From the NCBI RefSeq assembly GCF_003385115.1, contig NZ_QUNI01000005.1, forward strand, positions 252,446-316,445: DNA of 64,000 nt, given 5' to 3'. The notes under the pieces were generated by a model. The model worked only from the letters and a program-made list of their open reading frames with translations. It had not been told where the DNA came from and ran no database searches. This document shows, in pieces, positions 33,340 to 42,772 of the stretch. The DNA is from Flavobacterium aquicola (GTDB lineage Bacteria > Bacteroidota > Bacteroidia > Flavobacteriales > Flavobacteriaceae). Made by a program: the position numbers and the translations under genes. Each line of letters starts with the position of its first letter. Positions within the stretch are counted from its first letter, which is position 1.

Positions 33340-34293
33340 ATGAAAAAGTTTATTCTCAAGATATTTTATTTTGTCTTGCCTTTGTTAATTATATCTTATC
33401 CTTTTGACTATGTAGTTTCATATTTTCTAAGCCAATCGAATGAACCTCCTGGTGAATTTGAAGTTATGAATGATATTTATAATTCAAATGCAAATTGTGA
33501 TATTGCAATTTACGGTTCTTCAAGAGCATGGGTACATATTGATTCTCAGATAATTACTGATTCATTGAATTTAAAAGCTTATAATTTTGGAAATGATGGA
33601 CATAGTTTTGATTTACAATATTTACGTCACTTAGAATTTCTCAAATATAATAAGAAGCCTAAAACAATAATTCTAGCTGTTGATGTTTTCTCTTTGGAAA
33701 AAGGTACAGGTTTATATAAATCGGATCAATATCTTCCATATATGCTGTGGAATACTAATATTAAAAAATTTACAAGTTCATATATAGGTTATAATAATTT
33801 AGATTATTATATTCCAATTATCCGATATATAGGAAAAAAAGAAGTATTAAAAACAAGCAAAGAAATACTTATAAATGGAAAACCTGCAAAAAAATATCGA
33901 AAAAATGGTTTTTTAGGTATGGATAGGGAATGGAGTACTGATTTTGAAAAAGTTAAATCCAAACAAAAAGAGTATGTTGCAAAATTAGATAAGCAAAATA
34001 TTGAGTTATTTGAGACCTTTATTCAAGAATGCAAGAGAATGAAAATAAATTTGATTTTGATTTATACACCTGAGTATATTGATGGACAAAAATTTGTATC
34101 AAATAGAAAGGAAGTGATTGCCATATATGCAAAATTTTCAAAACTTTATGATTTAAAATTTTATAATTATTCAAATGATCCAATATGTTTTGATAAAGCA
34201 TTTTTTTATAATGCAAGCCATTTAAATAAAAGAGGTGCTGAAATATTTACTAAAAAATTTGCAAGTGTCTTAAAAGCAAACAAGTTGAACTAG
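33340..34293 (+). CDS. SGNH-hydrolase-like membrane-anchored partner of the MBOAT
   Basis: This is a 317-residue protein with an N-terminal membrane anchor (about 4-24), then a periplasmic domain. A GSSR block (CDIAIYGSSRAW, about 51-62) supplies a candidate nucleophile serine and NFGNDGHSFD follows. The C-terminal NASHLNKRGAE resembles SGNH block V, but the usual Asp three residues before the His is Asn here. Such AlgJ/AlgX/DltD-like proteins finish O-acetylation started by an MBOAT. It is translationally close to the MBOAT gene (3-base gap). Codon choice looks more AT-rich than neighbouring housekeeping genes. Confidence 0.75.
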   Translation: MKKFILKIFYFVLPLLIISYPFDYVVSYFLSQSNEPPGEFEVMNDIYNSNANCDIAIYGSSRAWVHIDSQIITDSLNLKAYNFGNDGHSFDLQYLRHLEFLKYNKKPKTIILAVDVFSLEKGTGLYKSDQYLPYMLWNTNIKKFTSSYIGYNNLDYYIPIIRYIGKKEVLKTSKEILINGKPAKKYRKNGFLGMDREWSTDFEKVKSKQKEYVAKLDKQNIELFETFIQECKRMKINLILIYTPEYIDGQKFVSNRKEVIAIYAKFSKLYDLKFYNYSNDPICFDKAFFYNASHLNKRGAEIFTKKFASVLKANKLN

Positions 34294-34340
34294 CTTTTAA
34301 TTAAAGTATCATTTTTTAGGAATTAAAAAGAATAAAAACT

Positions 34341-35054
34341 ATGCAAATCAAAACAAAAGCCATAGTAATATCAGCTTTAAAATTTCAAGAGAAAAGCTTG
34401 ATTGTAAAATGTTTTACTTTATCCAGCGGACTGAAATCTTATATTGTACGCGATGCTTTTTCCTCACGAAGAGGTAGTTCCAAAATAGCTTATTTTCAGC
34501 CTTTGACTATTATCGAAATTGAAGCTGTTCATAAAAATAAAGGGACTTTGGAAAATTTCAAAGAAGTAAAAATAGCTTCCCCTTTTCATTCGATACATTC
34601 GGATATTTTTAAGAGCACTATGGTTTTGTTTCTTTCTGAAATTCTGCATCATTCAATACATGAAGAAGAGAAAAATGAATCGTTGTTTACGTTTCTGGAA
34701 ACAGCTCTGCATTGGCTTGATCAGCACGATGAAATTTCCAATTTTCATTTGATTCTGATGCTGGAGACCACAAAATATCTTGGTTTTTATCCTGATAAAT
34801 CAGATATAGATATGCCTTTTTTTGAAATGATTGAGGGAGTTTTTACTCCTTTTCATGCTGTTAGTTCTCTTACTGAACACGAAACTCAATTGTTCAAAAA
34901 ACTAATTCAGCTGAAATTTGAGAATGGTCAAAAAATATTTCATGTTATCGAAAGACAAGTACTTTTAAAGATTCTAATTGACTACTACAGCTTTCATCTC
35001 GACGGTTTCAAAAGACCAAAATCGCTGGATGTTTTGAAAGAAGTTTTTTCTTGA
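34341..35054 (+). CDS. recO: DNA repair protein RecO
   Basis: This is a 237-residue protein of the RecFOR pathway, which loads RecA at single-strand gaps. The N-terminal OB fold opens KTKAIVISALKFQEKSLIVKCFT and includes YIVRDAFSS; the C-terminal helical part has FLETALHWLD and LMLETTKYLGFYPDKS. The zinc-binding cysteines found in some RecO proteins are absent, as in many Bacteroidota. The gene follows the acylation pair, with porZ further upstream. Confidence 0.92.
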   Translation: MQIKTKAIVISALKFQEKSLIVKCFTLSSGLKSYIVRDAFSSRRGSSKIAYFQPLTIIEIEAVHKNKGTLENFKEVKIASPFHSIHSDIFKSTMVLFLSEILHHSIHEEEKNESLFTFLETALHWLDQHDEISNFHLILMLETTKYLGFYPDKSDIDMPFFEMIEGVFTPFHAVSSLTEHETQLFKKLIQLKFENGQKIFHVIERQVLLKILIDYYSFHLDGFKRPKSLDVLKEVFS

Positions 35055-35148
35055 TTTTTTAGGCTTATAAAACTATAATGGTCAATGAATTTTAGCATTA
35101 TTCATTATTTGTAAGACTTCAAAAGACAAATATTAAAATAATATTGAA

Positions 35149-35206
35149 TGTAAGAATTGAATGTGAGAATTGAAAAATAGTCTATTTTTACTTTTTAATT
35201 CTTACA
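35149..35206. repeat. Nested inverted repeat before the 35217 gene
   Basis: TGTAAGAATT (35149-35158) pairs with AATTCTTACA (35197-35206), and an inner AAAAATAGTCTATTTTT (35174-35190) forms a second hairpin. It lies 10 bases before the next start codon. Confidence 0.7.
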
Positions 35207-35216
35207 TTTTTAATTT

Positions 35217-36386
35217 ATGCGACTTTTCCTTTCAAGCCTGTTTTGTATACTTTTTGTTTGTTTCTCAATGCAGTCGCAAAGTTTGCGAACTAGCAATGTA
35301 ATTTTTGATAAATTAACTAAGCAGCCTTTAGAGAATGTAACTATCTTCAACGAGAAAGATAATTCCATTACAAATGCGGAAGGTTTTTTTTCTTTTGTTT
35401 CAGAAAATAACGCAATCAATATTAATTTACTAGGCTACGTCCCGATTAAAACCACTTTTGAAGAAATCAAAAAGCAAGACACTATTTTTATAGAGTCAAA
35501 AGTTTTTGAACTCAATGAAGTTTTTGTTGGTAATTTAGAGCCATTCATGAAAAAAGTATATGATAAAATGGGCGAAAATCCTATTCCAAATTACACATCA
35601 GACTTTTTTTTGAGAAATGTTTTAAAGAACGACAATACAATTGTTAAATTACAAGATGTTTATGGTAAAAGAAATAGAAATAACATTGAAAAGAACAGCA
35701 CAAAGATTGAAATTTTGAATATGAGAAAAGTTAGTCTTTTCGAAAAAAAATATCGAGTAGAATTAAAATTTCCTGATTTTAATGAATTATTCACGACAAC
35801 AGTTCCTCTAAGAGATAAATGCACTTTTAAAGAAGTAGCTTATAATGATAGTAATTATAAAAAAATTGAATTTGAGGCAAATGAAAAAGATGGCTGGGGG
35901 CAAACGATGAGAGGATATTTTATCATCAAACGTCAGGATTATGCTGTTATCGAGTTAAAGATAGAAATGATTGATAATCCTGAGACTATTCCTTACAAAG
36001 AAATAATGCTCTCAGGAATAAAAAATAGAACAATAAAATACAATAAATTTATGCAATTTAATAAAAGTGAATCTTTTAATAAATATTATTTAAGTAATGC
36101 AAAACTTGAGGCAGAATTGGAAGTGTTAGGCGAAAAAAAAATAGAGAAGACATTTTATTATAAGCTTGTTATGAATTATTTCTCTACAAATAGTCCAACA
36201 AATGAACAGATAAAATCTAATTTTCCTTCGGATAAAGATATATTCAAGGCTAAATTTCCTTATTCAGAAAATTTTTGGAATAATCAAAATCAATTGCCTC
36301 TAACGAATGAACTTAAAGATTTCTTGAATCGGGTTTCTGAAAATAAAGAGAAGGAAAAGGAATTTGAGGTTATTGGGAACTTTTAA
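35217..36386 (+). CDS. Carboxypeptidase-like regulatory-domain exported protein
   Basis: This is a 389-residue protein with a signal peptide (about 1-20). Residues about 25-85 form a CarboxypepD_reg-like (transthyretin-type) beta-sandwich: NVIFDKLTKQPLENVTIFNE, then TNAEGFFSF, then INLLGYVPI. This domain is widespread on Bacteroidota surface proteins and SusC-like receptors. The remaining 300 residues, with strand pairs, match a common but uncharacterised Bacteroidota extension. There is no TonB plug or T9SS tail. The function is unknown; an envelope location is likely. Confidence 0.82.
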   Translation: MRLFLSSLFCILFVCFSMQSQSLRTSNVIFDKLTKQPLENVTIFNEKDNSITNAEGFFSFVSENNAININLLGYVPIKTTFEEIKKQDTIFIESKVFELNEVFVGNLEPFMKKVYDKMGENPIPNYTSDFFLRNVLKNDNTIVKLQDVYGKRNRNNIEKNSTKIEILNMRKVSLFEKKYRVELKFPDFNELFTTTVPLRDKCTFKEVAYNDSNYKKIEFEANEKDGWGQTMRGYFIIKRQDYAVIELKIEMIDNPETIPYKEIMLSGIKNRTIKYNKFMQFNKSESFNKYYLSNAKLEAELEVLGEKKIEKTFYYKLVMNYFSTNSPTNEQIKSNFPSDKDIFKAKFPYSENFWNNQNQLPLTNELKDFLNRVSENKEKEKEFEVIGNF

Positions 36387-36497
36387 AAAAGATTGAAGTT
36401 TGTCTTTAAAAAAGTAAAAATAGAGTTGAGAGCAGGAACCATATTTTCTAAAAATCCCTAAGATCCCTGCTTCTAAAAATTGATCATCAACTTTTGT

Positions 36498-37316
36498 TTA
36501 TACTAAAGGTTCTATTGAAAAAAAGTCAATTTTGGATTGTTTAAAATTTCGAATTCGGTTCATGACTGCATTTCCATTATGAGAGCCATCGGAATTGGTG
36601 TTTCCTTCGATGGTTTCAATTATATCGCCATGAATGGCCGTTACAATTCCGGTATGAACCCAATCGTTTGGTGTTTTTTGCAATAAAAAAATGTCTCCTG
36701 GTTTTATAAGACTTGGATTTGTTCTCGCTGTTTGATAACGGGTGAGTAATTTTTTTTGAAGTCCAATGGTGCCTACAGTATCACAGCTGTACGTTAATGG
36801 AATCAGGGTTTTGAAGTTTTTTCCCTGAATAGATGCCGCTTGGTCAAGTATTGCCTGCACAAATCCCATGCACCAAAACCAGTCGGTTCCTTCATTTCCG
36901 TCCATGTAGCTGCGTACCCAAGGACCTGTATTGCTTTGATTCTTGATAACAAGTTCGAACGGGTGATTTTTGAGATGATTTTTGGCAGTATTTACAATTA
37001 ATTCCCGAAGCGTATTCCCTGCGATAGCATCTTCAAAGGCTTTTTTTAGAGGGGCGGAAAGTAAAGCAAATACGGCTTGATCGACAATTCCTGTTTGGGG
37101 CAATGCATTGAATTTTTGATAATTGAGAACAGCTTTTTCAGTTGCCGGTCCAAAATCGCCATCAATACTGGCAGCTGTTCCCGAGCTTGGATTTTGCATT
37201 GCAAATAAATTCAGCCACGACTGAATTTTTTCAATGTCTTTCTTGTTGTTGTCAGTACCTTTTCGTTTTTGGGGACTCTTGATGAGTAACTCTTTTTTGT
37301 AGAATGTTTTTTGCAT
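36498..37316 (-). CDS. Peptidoglycan-binding plus CHAP-type amidase/peptidase, last gene of the eCIS cluster
   Basis: This is a 272-residue protein without a signal peptide. Residues about 27-90 form a PG_binding_1 domain (IQSWLNLF ... SIDGDFGPATEKAVLNYQKF). The C-terminal half is CHAP/NlpC-like: Cys149 in DWFWCMGFVQAIL, His221 in NDWVHTGIV, and a polar residue in IEGNTNSDG (about 236-244). It should cut peptide cross-links of peptidoglycan. With no export signal it could lyse the producing cell to release particles, or be a carried effector. It ends the leftward eCIS gene run, about 110 bases downstream of the ATPase gene. Confidence 0.85.
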   Translation of the reverse strand: MQKTFYKKELLIKSPQKRKGTDNNKKDIEKIQSWLNLFAMQNPSSGTAASIDGDFGPATEKAVLNYQKFNALPQTGIVDQAVFALLSAPLKKAFEDAIAGNTLRELIVNTAKNHLKNHPFELVIKNQSNTGPWVRSYMDGNEGTDWFWCMGFVQAILDQAASIQGKNFKTLIPLTYSCDTVGTIGLQKKLLTRYQTARTNPSLIKPGDIFLLQKTPNDWVHTGIVTAIHGDIIETIEGNTNSDGSHNGNAVMNRIRNFKQSKIDFFSIEPLV

Positions 37317-37424
37317 GGCTTTATTGTTTTAAATGTTTTTCCAAATTATCGCCTATAATCTCTTCTGTTTTTTTCTGTTTTCTAAATCAAAGCAGCCGTA
37401 CTAAAACATCTTTCTTAGTTGAGA

Positions 37425-38729
37425 CTATAGCATTTTACCTTCTTTAGCATATTCTTTTTTTATTCCCTGAATCAAATAGTTTAGCTGAATAAATTCGTTT
37501 TTATCTTCAATGGTTTTAAGACATGCATATTGAATTATATTGACAATATTTGAGCCTGTAATCTCATATTTTTTAGAGAGATCTTTTAGGTTAATATCAT
37601 TTGATAATTTAATCCCTTTAGGCAGATTGGTTTCCCATAGCCGCAATCTTTCCGGATATTGGGGGATTTCAAACTCAATAATAGATTGAAATCTTCGGGT
37701 AAAAGCGGCGTCAATATTACTTTTGAAATTGGATGCTAGTATCACTAATCCCGGATGGTTTTCGATACGCTGCAGTAAATAAGAGACTTCCTGATTTGCA
37801 TATTTGTCATGGGCATCTCGCACATTTGTCCGTTTTCCAAAAATAGCATCGGCTTCATCGAAGAATAGAATCCAATCTTTGTTAATGGCTTTGTCAAATA
37901 ATGCTGACAGGTTTTTTTCGGTCTCTCCTATGTATTTTGAGACTATCATCGATAGGTCTATTCTGTAGACGTCTTTGTTTGTGTATTTTCCAAGCAAGGA
38001 TGCGGTTAAGGTTTTTCCTGTTCCAGGAGCTCCATAAAACATGACTCTGTAGCCGGGTTTTATTTTGCTTTTCATATCCCAGTCGTGGAGCAAAATATCA
38101 TTAAACCGCAGCCAGGTTTCAATTTCTTTTATTTCCTTTATGGTATTGCCGTTGAGTACTAAATCGTCCCAATTGAGCTTAGTTTCCAAAAGTTCGGCGG
38201 GGAAATTACTGCTCATTTTTGGTTTCAAAATTTTTCCGGAAATGAACAGCTCAATATATTCTTCGTCCAGAAACAGCAGTCCGCTCATTTTGGGTTCTCC
38301 CACAGGAACTTGGTCTATTTTGATGATGCCTTTTGTAAAAACATAGGATTCATCATTTAGAAAGCTGATGAAGGCTATCCGGGCATTTAAATCATTCCCG
38401 GCAATAAGAAACAGTGCTGTTTCGGCAGTTGGGAGTATGCCTCTGTGGTTTTTTGATTTTAGTCCTCCAAATTCGGCAATTTCTCCGCCATTAGGGAGGT
38501 ATTCTGCCACAATCGAACTTAAAAAACTAGGAAGAATATTTGGAACCAATGCCAGCGCTAACAATAAAACATCATTATCTGATAAATGATTTTCGATGAT
38601 TATTTTATTGACAGCATCCTGTGACTTTGTTTTTTTGAACACTGGTTTTTGCGACGGATTATCAACCATAAAAATAGTGTCCAGCTGATGGATGAATTGC
38701 AGTTTTAAATATTCGAATATGGTTTTCAT
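37425..38729 (-). CDS. AAA+ ATPase of the eCIS cluster (Afp15-like)
   Basis: This is a 434-residue cytosolic ATPase. Walker A GAPGTGKT is at 233-240, Walker B WILFFDEADAIFGKR at 286-300, sensor Asn at about 334 (LASNFKSNID), and arginine fingers at 345-346 (TRRFQ). The N-terminal 200 residues are family-specific. eCIS loci almost always encode one such ATPase, thought to act in particle assembly or cargo loading and to be absent from the finished particle. It sits downstream of the nuclease-type DUF4157 gene, a placement that fits cargo handling. Confidence 0.93.
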   Translation of the reverse strand: MKTIFEYLKLQFIHQLDTIFMVDNPSQKPVFKKTKSQDAVNKIIIENHLSDNDVLLLALALVPNILPSFLSSIVAEYLPNGGEIAEFGGLKSKNHRGILPTAETALFLIAGNDLNARIAFISFLNDESYVFTKGIIKIDQVPVGEPKMSGLLFLDEEYIELFISGKILKPKMSSNFPAELLETKLNWDDLVLNGNTIKEIKEIETWLRFNDILLHDWDMKSKIKPGYRVMFYGAPGTGKTLTASLLGKYTNKDVYRIDLSMIVSKYIGETEKNLSALFDKAINKDWILFFDEADAIFGKRTNVRDAHDKYANQEVSYLLQRIENHPGLVILASNFKSNIDAAFTRRFQSIIEFEIPQYPERLRLWETNLPKGIKLSNDINLKDLSKKYEITGSNIVNIIQYACLKTIEDKNEFIQLNYLIQGIKKEYAKEGKML

Positions 38730-38920
38730 TTTTGTATTGGTGATTTTGGATTTAATCGGTTATTTTTCTTTTATTCAATTTACTTGAACTCAGTAAAGAG
38801 AAATTTCATACTGTCTTCTTTTTTGAAGTAGATTTTATAGAGGAGTTTGCTAATTTATTGTGTTTTAATTTTTTTATACTAATGAGATATTTCTTTATTT
38901 GTGAGTAATTTATGTAAAAA

Positions 38921-41900
38921 TTAATGATCACTTTTTGCTCTGTTTTCTGGTCCAGATAAAACTTGAGCATTAGAATAACTATTACTACCGCCCCTAGATC
39001 TCGCAAAAATATGATCAATATTTGGTTTTTTGTCATGTCCTACATGTAGTGAATTGTCTAATTCTTCTCCTGAAATATCGGACTTGTTAACACCATTATT
39101 TAGGTAACGATTATGATTCAAAATGTTTGTTTTCTGTGAATTAGAAAAATGTTTATAAGGAGCAACTTCACTTGGCACATCAACAAACTGGCTACCATAT
39201 ATTCCAGGATTGTCAGTGTTTCTATTGAGTTTACTGAATAATTCAACTAATGATGTAATTTTTTTACCACCAATCTCAATTTGACTTAAATTTGATAAAT
39301 CAGTTATTACAGATGAAAGAAATCTATCTAAATGCACTGGAAAAGGCTGTCGTTGATGTTGTGTCCATGGCTCATAAACATTGCGTACAATAGAGTTATG
39401 TTCGGTTATATTTACTGCATGTTCTAATCTTTGACGTATTCTCGTTTTTCCAGTAAAATTGTCCATTGTATTAACTTCGTTTAGTGCACTAATGAGTCCA
39501 ACGTTAACTACTATTTGTCTATTGCTGGCCATTAAAATTTCTATTGATCCATTTTGTACTCTAGCTGTAAGTGTATGACCTTCATCTCCCATGGAAAAAT
39601 TTTGTTCTGTTGTAACATCTGGAACTTGAATTAATGATTGTTCGTTTGTAGCAGCAGCTTCAGGCGCACCTCTTCCCATAATCCGATCCAGCATATTCAT
39701 TCCCGTATCCACCGCTTTATTTACCAGCCACGTAAGTGCCTCATCAACCATTTGCTGGACAGAAATAATTATTTCGCCAATTCGTCTGCCAATTCCCGAA
39801 AGTCCAACCTGATTGGCAAGGAAACCAATCACAACAGGCATGGCTTGTCCCATAGTTCTTTCAAGATAGTTGGCAGCTGTGGTTACATTTCCTTTGGCTA
39901 CATCGGCAACGCCATTTACAAATGAGTTGACCACTTCGAGCATTTCACGCAGGTATTTTATAAAACTTTGTATGGCACTGTACAAAGCCATTGCTCCATT
40001 AATTACCGCCATGATTCCGGTTGGGTCTAGCATACTCAGCAATCTGGCGGTGATGCGGTTTACAATTTGCTCCATCACAAAGTTTTTCACTGCATCAAGA
40101 ACGGTATTCCAAAGATTGCTCAGTTGTTCTTGTATTTTATCCCAAATGGCCGCCATTCCCCGTTCCTGAACATCTTTTATAAATGTCCAAATTCCTTCGA
40201 GAGTGTTAATCACGCTGCGAATTCTAGCGACTCTTGCTGGGCCTATGCGAGGATGTGCGGCCAGTTTCTCCCAGATTTTTTCCATAGAAATCCCTAGGAC
40301 TTCTAGCACCCAAGAAATCACGCCTCTTAAAGAGAAATCAGTAAGCACTGGCACATTAGCATCTTTGAGTTCGCTCATGAGCCAGCCTGTGAGTCCGCCA
40401 ACGAGATGTGTGACAATGTTGTCAAAGAACTGTTTGAATCCTTGTTTTATGGCTCGAAGAATATTTTTTAAGAAACCTATTGGATCTTTTTTAATATCCT
40501 CTATAGCTCCCATGGCCCTATTGATAATATTGCTGATGAGATCAAATGGGAAGTTCATTATTTCGAGAATCGCAACAATAATAATTCTAATGATTTCGGC
40601 AACAAAAGCAATTAGTCTGCCGATTGGTTCTCCAAATTTTTCGATAATTCTCAAGAAAGCATCCAGCGGATGAATCAAATCGTCAATTGTGAGTGAATTC
40701 CAAATATCTGTAAATAATTGGATAATGTATGCCGGAGTCATATTAAGAGTGGCTACAGCAGCTTCAATCTGACCTACAATTCTGGCAATAGCTCCAGTTT
40801 CTTCCATTTGGGCATATTGGGCATCGCCTCCTTCCATTAAACTCATGAACCCTTTGATGACGTTTGGAATTGTAAATGGAACAACTTCCTCGGTAAATGG
40901 ATCCTTGCCAATGATTACTTTTATAAGGGAATAACCTTGTACTGCACTTGCTTGAGATGAAAGCCATCCTAACAGTGATTTTTTGACTAGTTCTAAAACT
41001 TTGAGTGCAACTCCTGCAGCAAAATTCCAAACACGCTCTAAGAAACTTCCCGCTCTGACTGCCAAAGCCGAAAGATTATCTGCAATATTGGCTAGATTTG
41101 AGGGCTGTATGGCATTCCAGGCATCGGTAATAAGCCCTCTTAGTTCTCCCAATAACGACATGAAAGTAACCACTTGAGTATCCATCCAGTCGGCTGTTTC
41201 CTGCAGTGTGCCTTTTTCGCGCATTTGCTCCAGCTCCGTTTCCTTACCAATTAATTTTAGGAAATCTTCGAGAATTTCGACGGTTGTTGCATTAACTTCT
41301 ACACCTCGAAGCGGGTCGTATTTAATAATTTTTTTGATCAGTGCATACGCTTTGTTTTCGGCCAATAATGGTTCAGCAACATCAATTAATGCCTCTTTAA
41401 TCCAAGTTATAATCTGGTCAACTAGAGAAGTGGCAAAATTAGTAACGCGGGCAACAACCGTATTAAATTTAGATGTAACTACATCTATAAAGGTGCTAAG
41501 CGAGGATTCGTTCCAAGCATCCTGAACCAGCTTAAGCAGCGAATCTAGAGATAAGCCCAATTCGCTCAATCTTCCATTGACCCAATTAAATACGCGGTCT
41601 ATGATACCATATTCCTGTGATTTATCGAATATTGCTGTTCCAAAAGGAATTAATCCCATAAATCCTTCGATTAGATTAATGGCATTTCTATCAACATTTA
41701 TGTCATTTAGAGGGTCATAACCAGCGACGACAGTAAGCAGTGTGTAACCCGGAATGTGTCTGACATTATTTTTTATAAAATCAGGAATCAGGCTGGATAA
41801 TAATGAAGTCTGAATCATTTCGGACTTTTGTATTGTCTCTGGTTTTTTTCTGATGACTGCTCCCTGCTGTACCGTATGTGTGAGTTCGTGCGCAAGCAGG

Positions 41901-42769
41901 TGTTTGCCCGACTGTGTATTGGGATTGTATTTTCCTTCGTTAAAATAAATATTATTGCCCGTTGCAAATGCCTGAGAACCTAACTGCTTGTTCATCTGCA
42001 CAGCATTAGAATCGTTATGGATTCTAACATTGCTAAAATCGGTTCCAAAACCCGATTCCATTTCTTTTCGAGTATTTCCAGATAGTGGAGAACCTCCGCC
42101 TTTGCTGCTGTTTAAATTGGATTCTAAATTAGAGTTATCGCTAGGATTGGCATCGCCGGCAGGACTTTTTTGTATTTGTTTTTCCTCGTCTTTGGTTTGT
42201 TTTTCTTCTTCTTTTTTTTGCTGTAAATTTTCTTCTTTGCCTTTATTTTGGATTAAAGGTTTGATAGAAGGGCTGTTTACTGAGCTAGTATCTGTTTTTT
42301 TAACTTCTGTTTTTTTCTGAATTACCTCTTCTTTTTTCTGGATTTTATCTTCGAGTTTATTCTGAATTAATGTTTTTGATGCGGAAAAAGCTGGATTGAT
42401 TTCTCGTCTTTCTGGTATTCTGGAATCGAGTTTGTTTTGGATCGATTCACCTTTTAGCTGTATAACAGGCGTTATGGTTTCGGCTACACTTTTTTGCTGA
42501 ATTTTTTTGTTCTTTTCTTCTTGTTTTTGAACATCGCGGGCCAGCTTTTTTTGCACTACCGGCGATGGCGAAAAGAACGCCCCCGTGTTTACCGTCTGTT
42601 TATTGGCAACGACTTGGTCTGCTACTCTATCGGCTTCTGCCTCAAACTTATCGTTAGGTTTTCCTATATTCAGTTTTGCCTGTATCCCAAAAAAAGATTC
42701 CTTACCCTTGTCATGATGTGACGCAGAGTGAGAAGGATTTGTATTTGTTTTTTTGGTTAGGACTGACAT
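38921..42769 (-). CDS. DUF4157 eCIS-associated protein with helical repeats and C-terminal HNH nuclease motif
   Basis: This is a 1282-residue protein without a signal peptide. A short header (about 24-55, FFGIQAKLNIG ... EAEADRVADQVV) recurs in the next gene's product. A charged, Gln/Lys-rich linker with repeated IQKK units spans 70-205. The DUF4157 domain is at about 229-303, with a zinc-protease-type HELTH at 294-298. A long helical region (about 330-1035) includes three repeats of about 135 residues starting GYTLLTVVAGYDP (341), AYALIKKIIKYDP (474) and GYSLIKVIIGKDP (612). The end (1240-1282) has an HNH pattern: IDHIFARSRGG, SNAQVL, ENRAK. The inferred role is a DNase toxin packed in or delivered by the injection system. 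No immunity gene was recognised beside it. Confidence 0.85.
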   Translation of the reverse strand: MSVLTKKTNTNPSHSASHHDKGKESFFGIQAKLNIGKPNDKFEAEADRVADQVVANKQTVNTGAFFSPSPVVQKKLARDVQKQEEKNKKIQQKSVAETITPVIQLKGESIQNKLDSRIPERREINPAFSASKTLIQNKLEDKIQKKEEVIQKKTEVKKTDTSSVNSPSIKPLIQNKGKEENLQQKKEEEKQTKDEEKQIQKSPAGDANPSDNSNLESNLNSSKGGGSPLSGNTRKEMESGFGTDFSNVRIHNDSNAVQMNKQLGSQAFATGNNIYFNEGKYNPNTQSGKHLLAHELTHTVQQGAVIRKKPETIQKSEMIQTSLLSSLIPDFIKNNVRHIPGYTLLTVVAGYDPLNDINVDRNAINLIEGFMGLIPFGTAIFDKSQEYGIIDRVFNWVNGRLSELGLSLDSLLKLVQDAWNESSLSTFIDVVTSKFNTVVARVTNFATSLVDQIITWIKEALIDVAEPLLAENKAYALIKKIIKYDPLRGVEVNATTVEILEDFLKLIGKETELEQMREKGTLQETADWMDTQVVTFMSLLGELRGLITDAWNAIQPSNLANIADNLSALAVRAGSFLERVWNFAAGVALKVLELVKKSLLGWLSSQASAVQGYSLIKVIIGKDPFTEEVVPFTIPNVIKGFMSLMEGGDAQYAQMEETGAIARIVGQIEAAVATLNMTPAYIIQLFTDIWNSLTIDDLIHPLDAFLRIIEKFGEPIGRLIAFVAEIIRIIIVAILEIMNFPFDLISNIINRAMGAIEDIKKDPIGFLKNILRAIKQGFKQFFDNIVTHLVGGLTGWLMSELKDANVPVLTDFSLRGVISWVLEVLGISMEKIWEKLAAHPRIGPARVARIRSVINTLEGIWTFIKDVQERGMAAIWDKIQEQLSNLWNTVLDAVKNFVMEQIVNRITARLLSMLDPTGIMAVINGAMALYSAIQSFIKYLREMLEVVNSFVNGVADVAKGNVTTAANYLERTMGQAMPVVIGFLANQVGLSGIGRRIGEIIISVQQMVDEALTWLVNKAVDTGMNMLDRIMGRGAPEAAATNEQSLIQVPDVTTEQNFSMGDEGHTLTARVQNGSIEILMASNRQIVVNVGLISALNEVNTMDNFTGKTRIRQRLEHAVNITEHNSIVRNVYEPWTQHQRQPFPVHLDRFLSSVITDLSNLSQIEIGGKKITSLVELFSKLNRNTDNPGIYGSQFVDVPSEVAPYKHFSNSQKTNILNHNRYLNNGVNKSDISGEELDNSLHVGHDKKPNIDHIFARSRGGSNSYSNAQVLSGPENRAKSDH

Positions 42770-42772
42770 ATT

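Noticed and set aside
38806..39036. Separate 76-residue ORF at the 3' end of the nuclease-type gene, considered as an immunity protein
   Set aside because: It overlaps the nuclease-coding end in another frame, is low-complexity Lys/Ile/Ser-rich in its second half and has no start context. No convincing immunity gene was found in 38730-38920.
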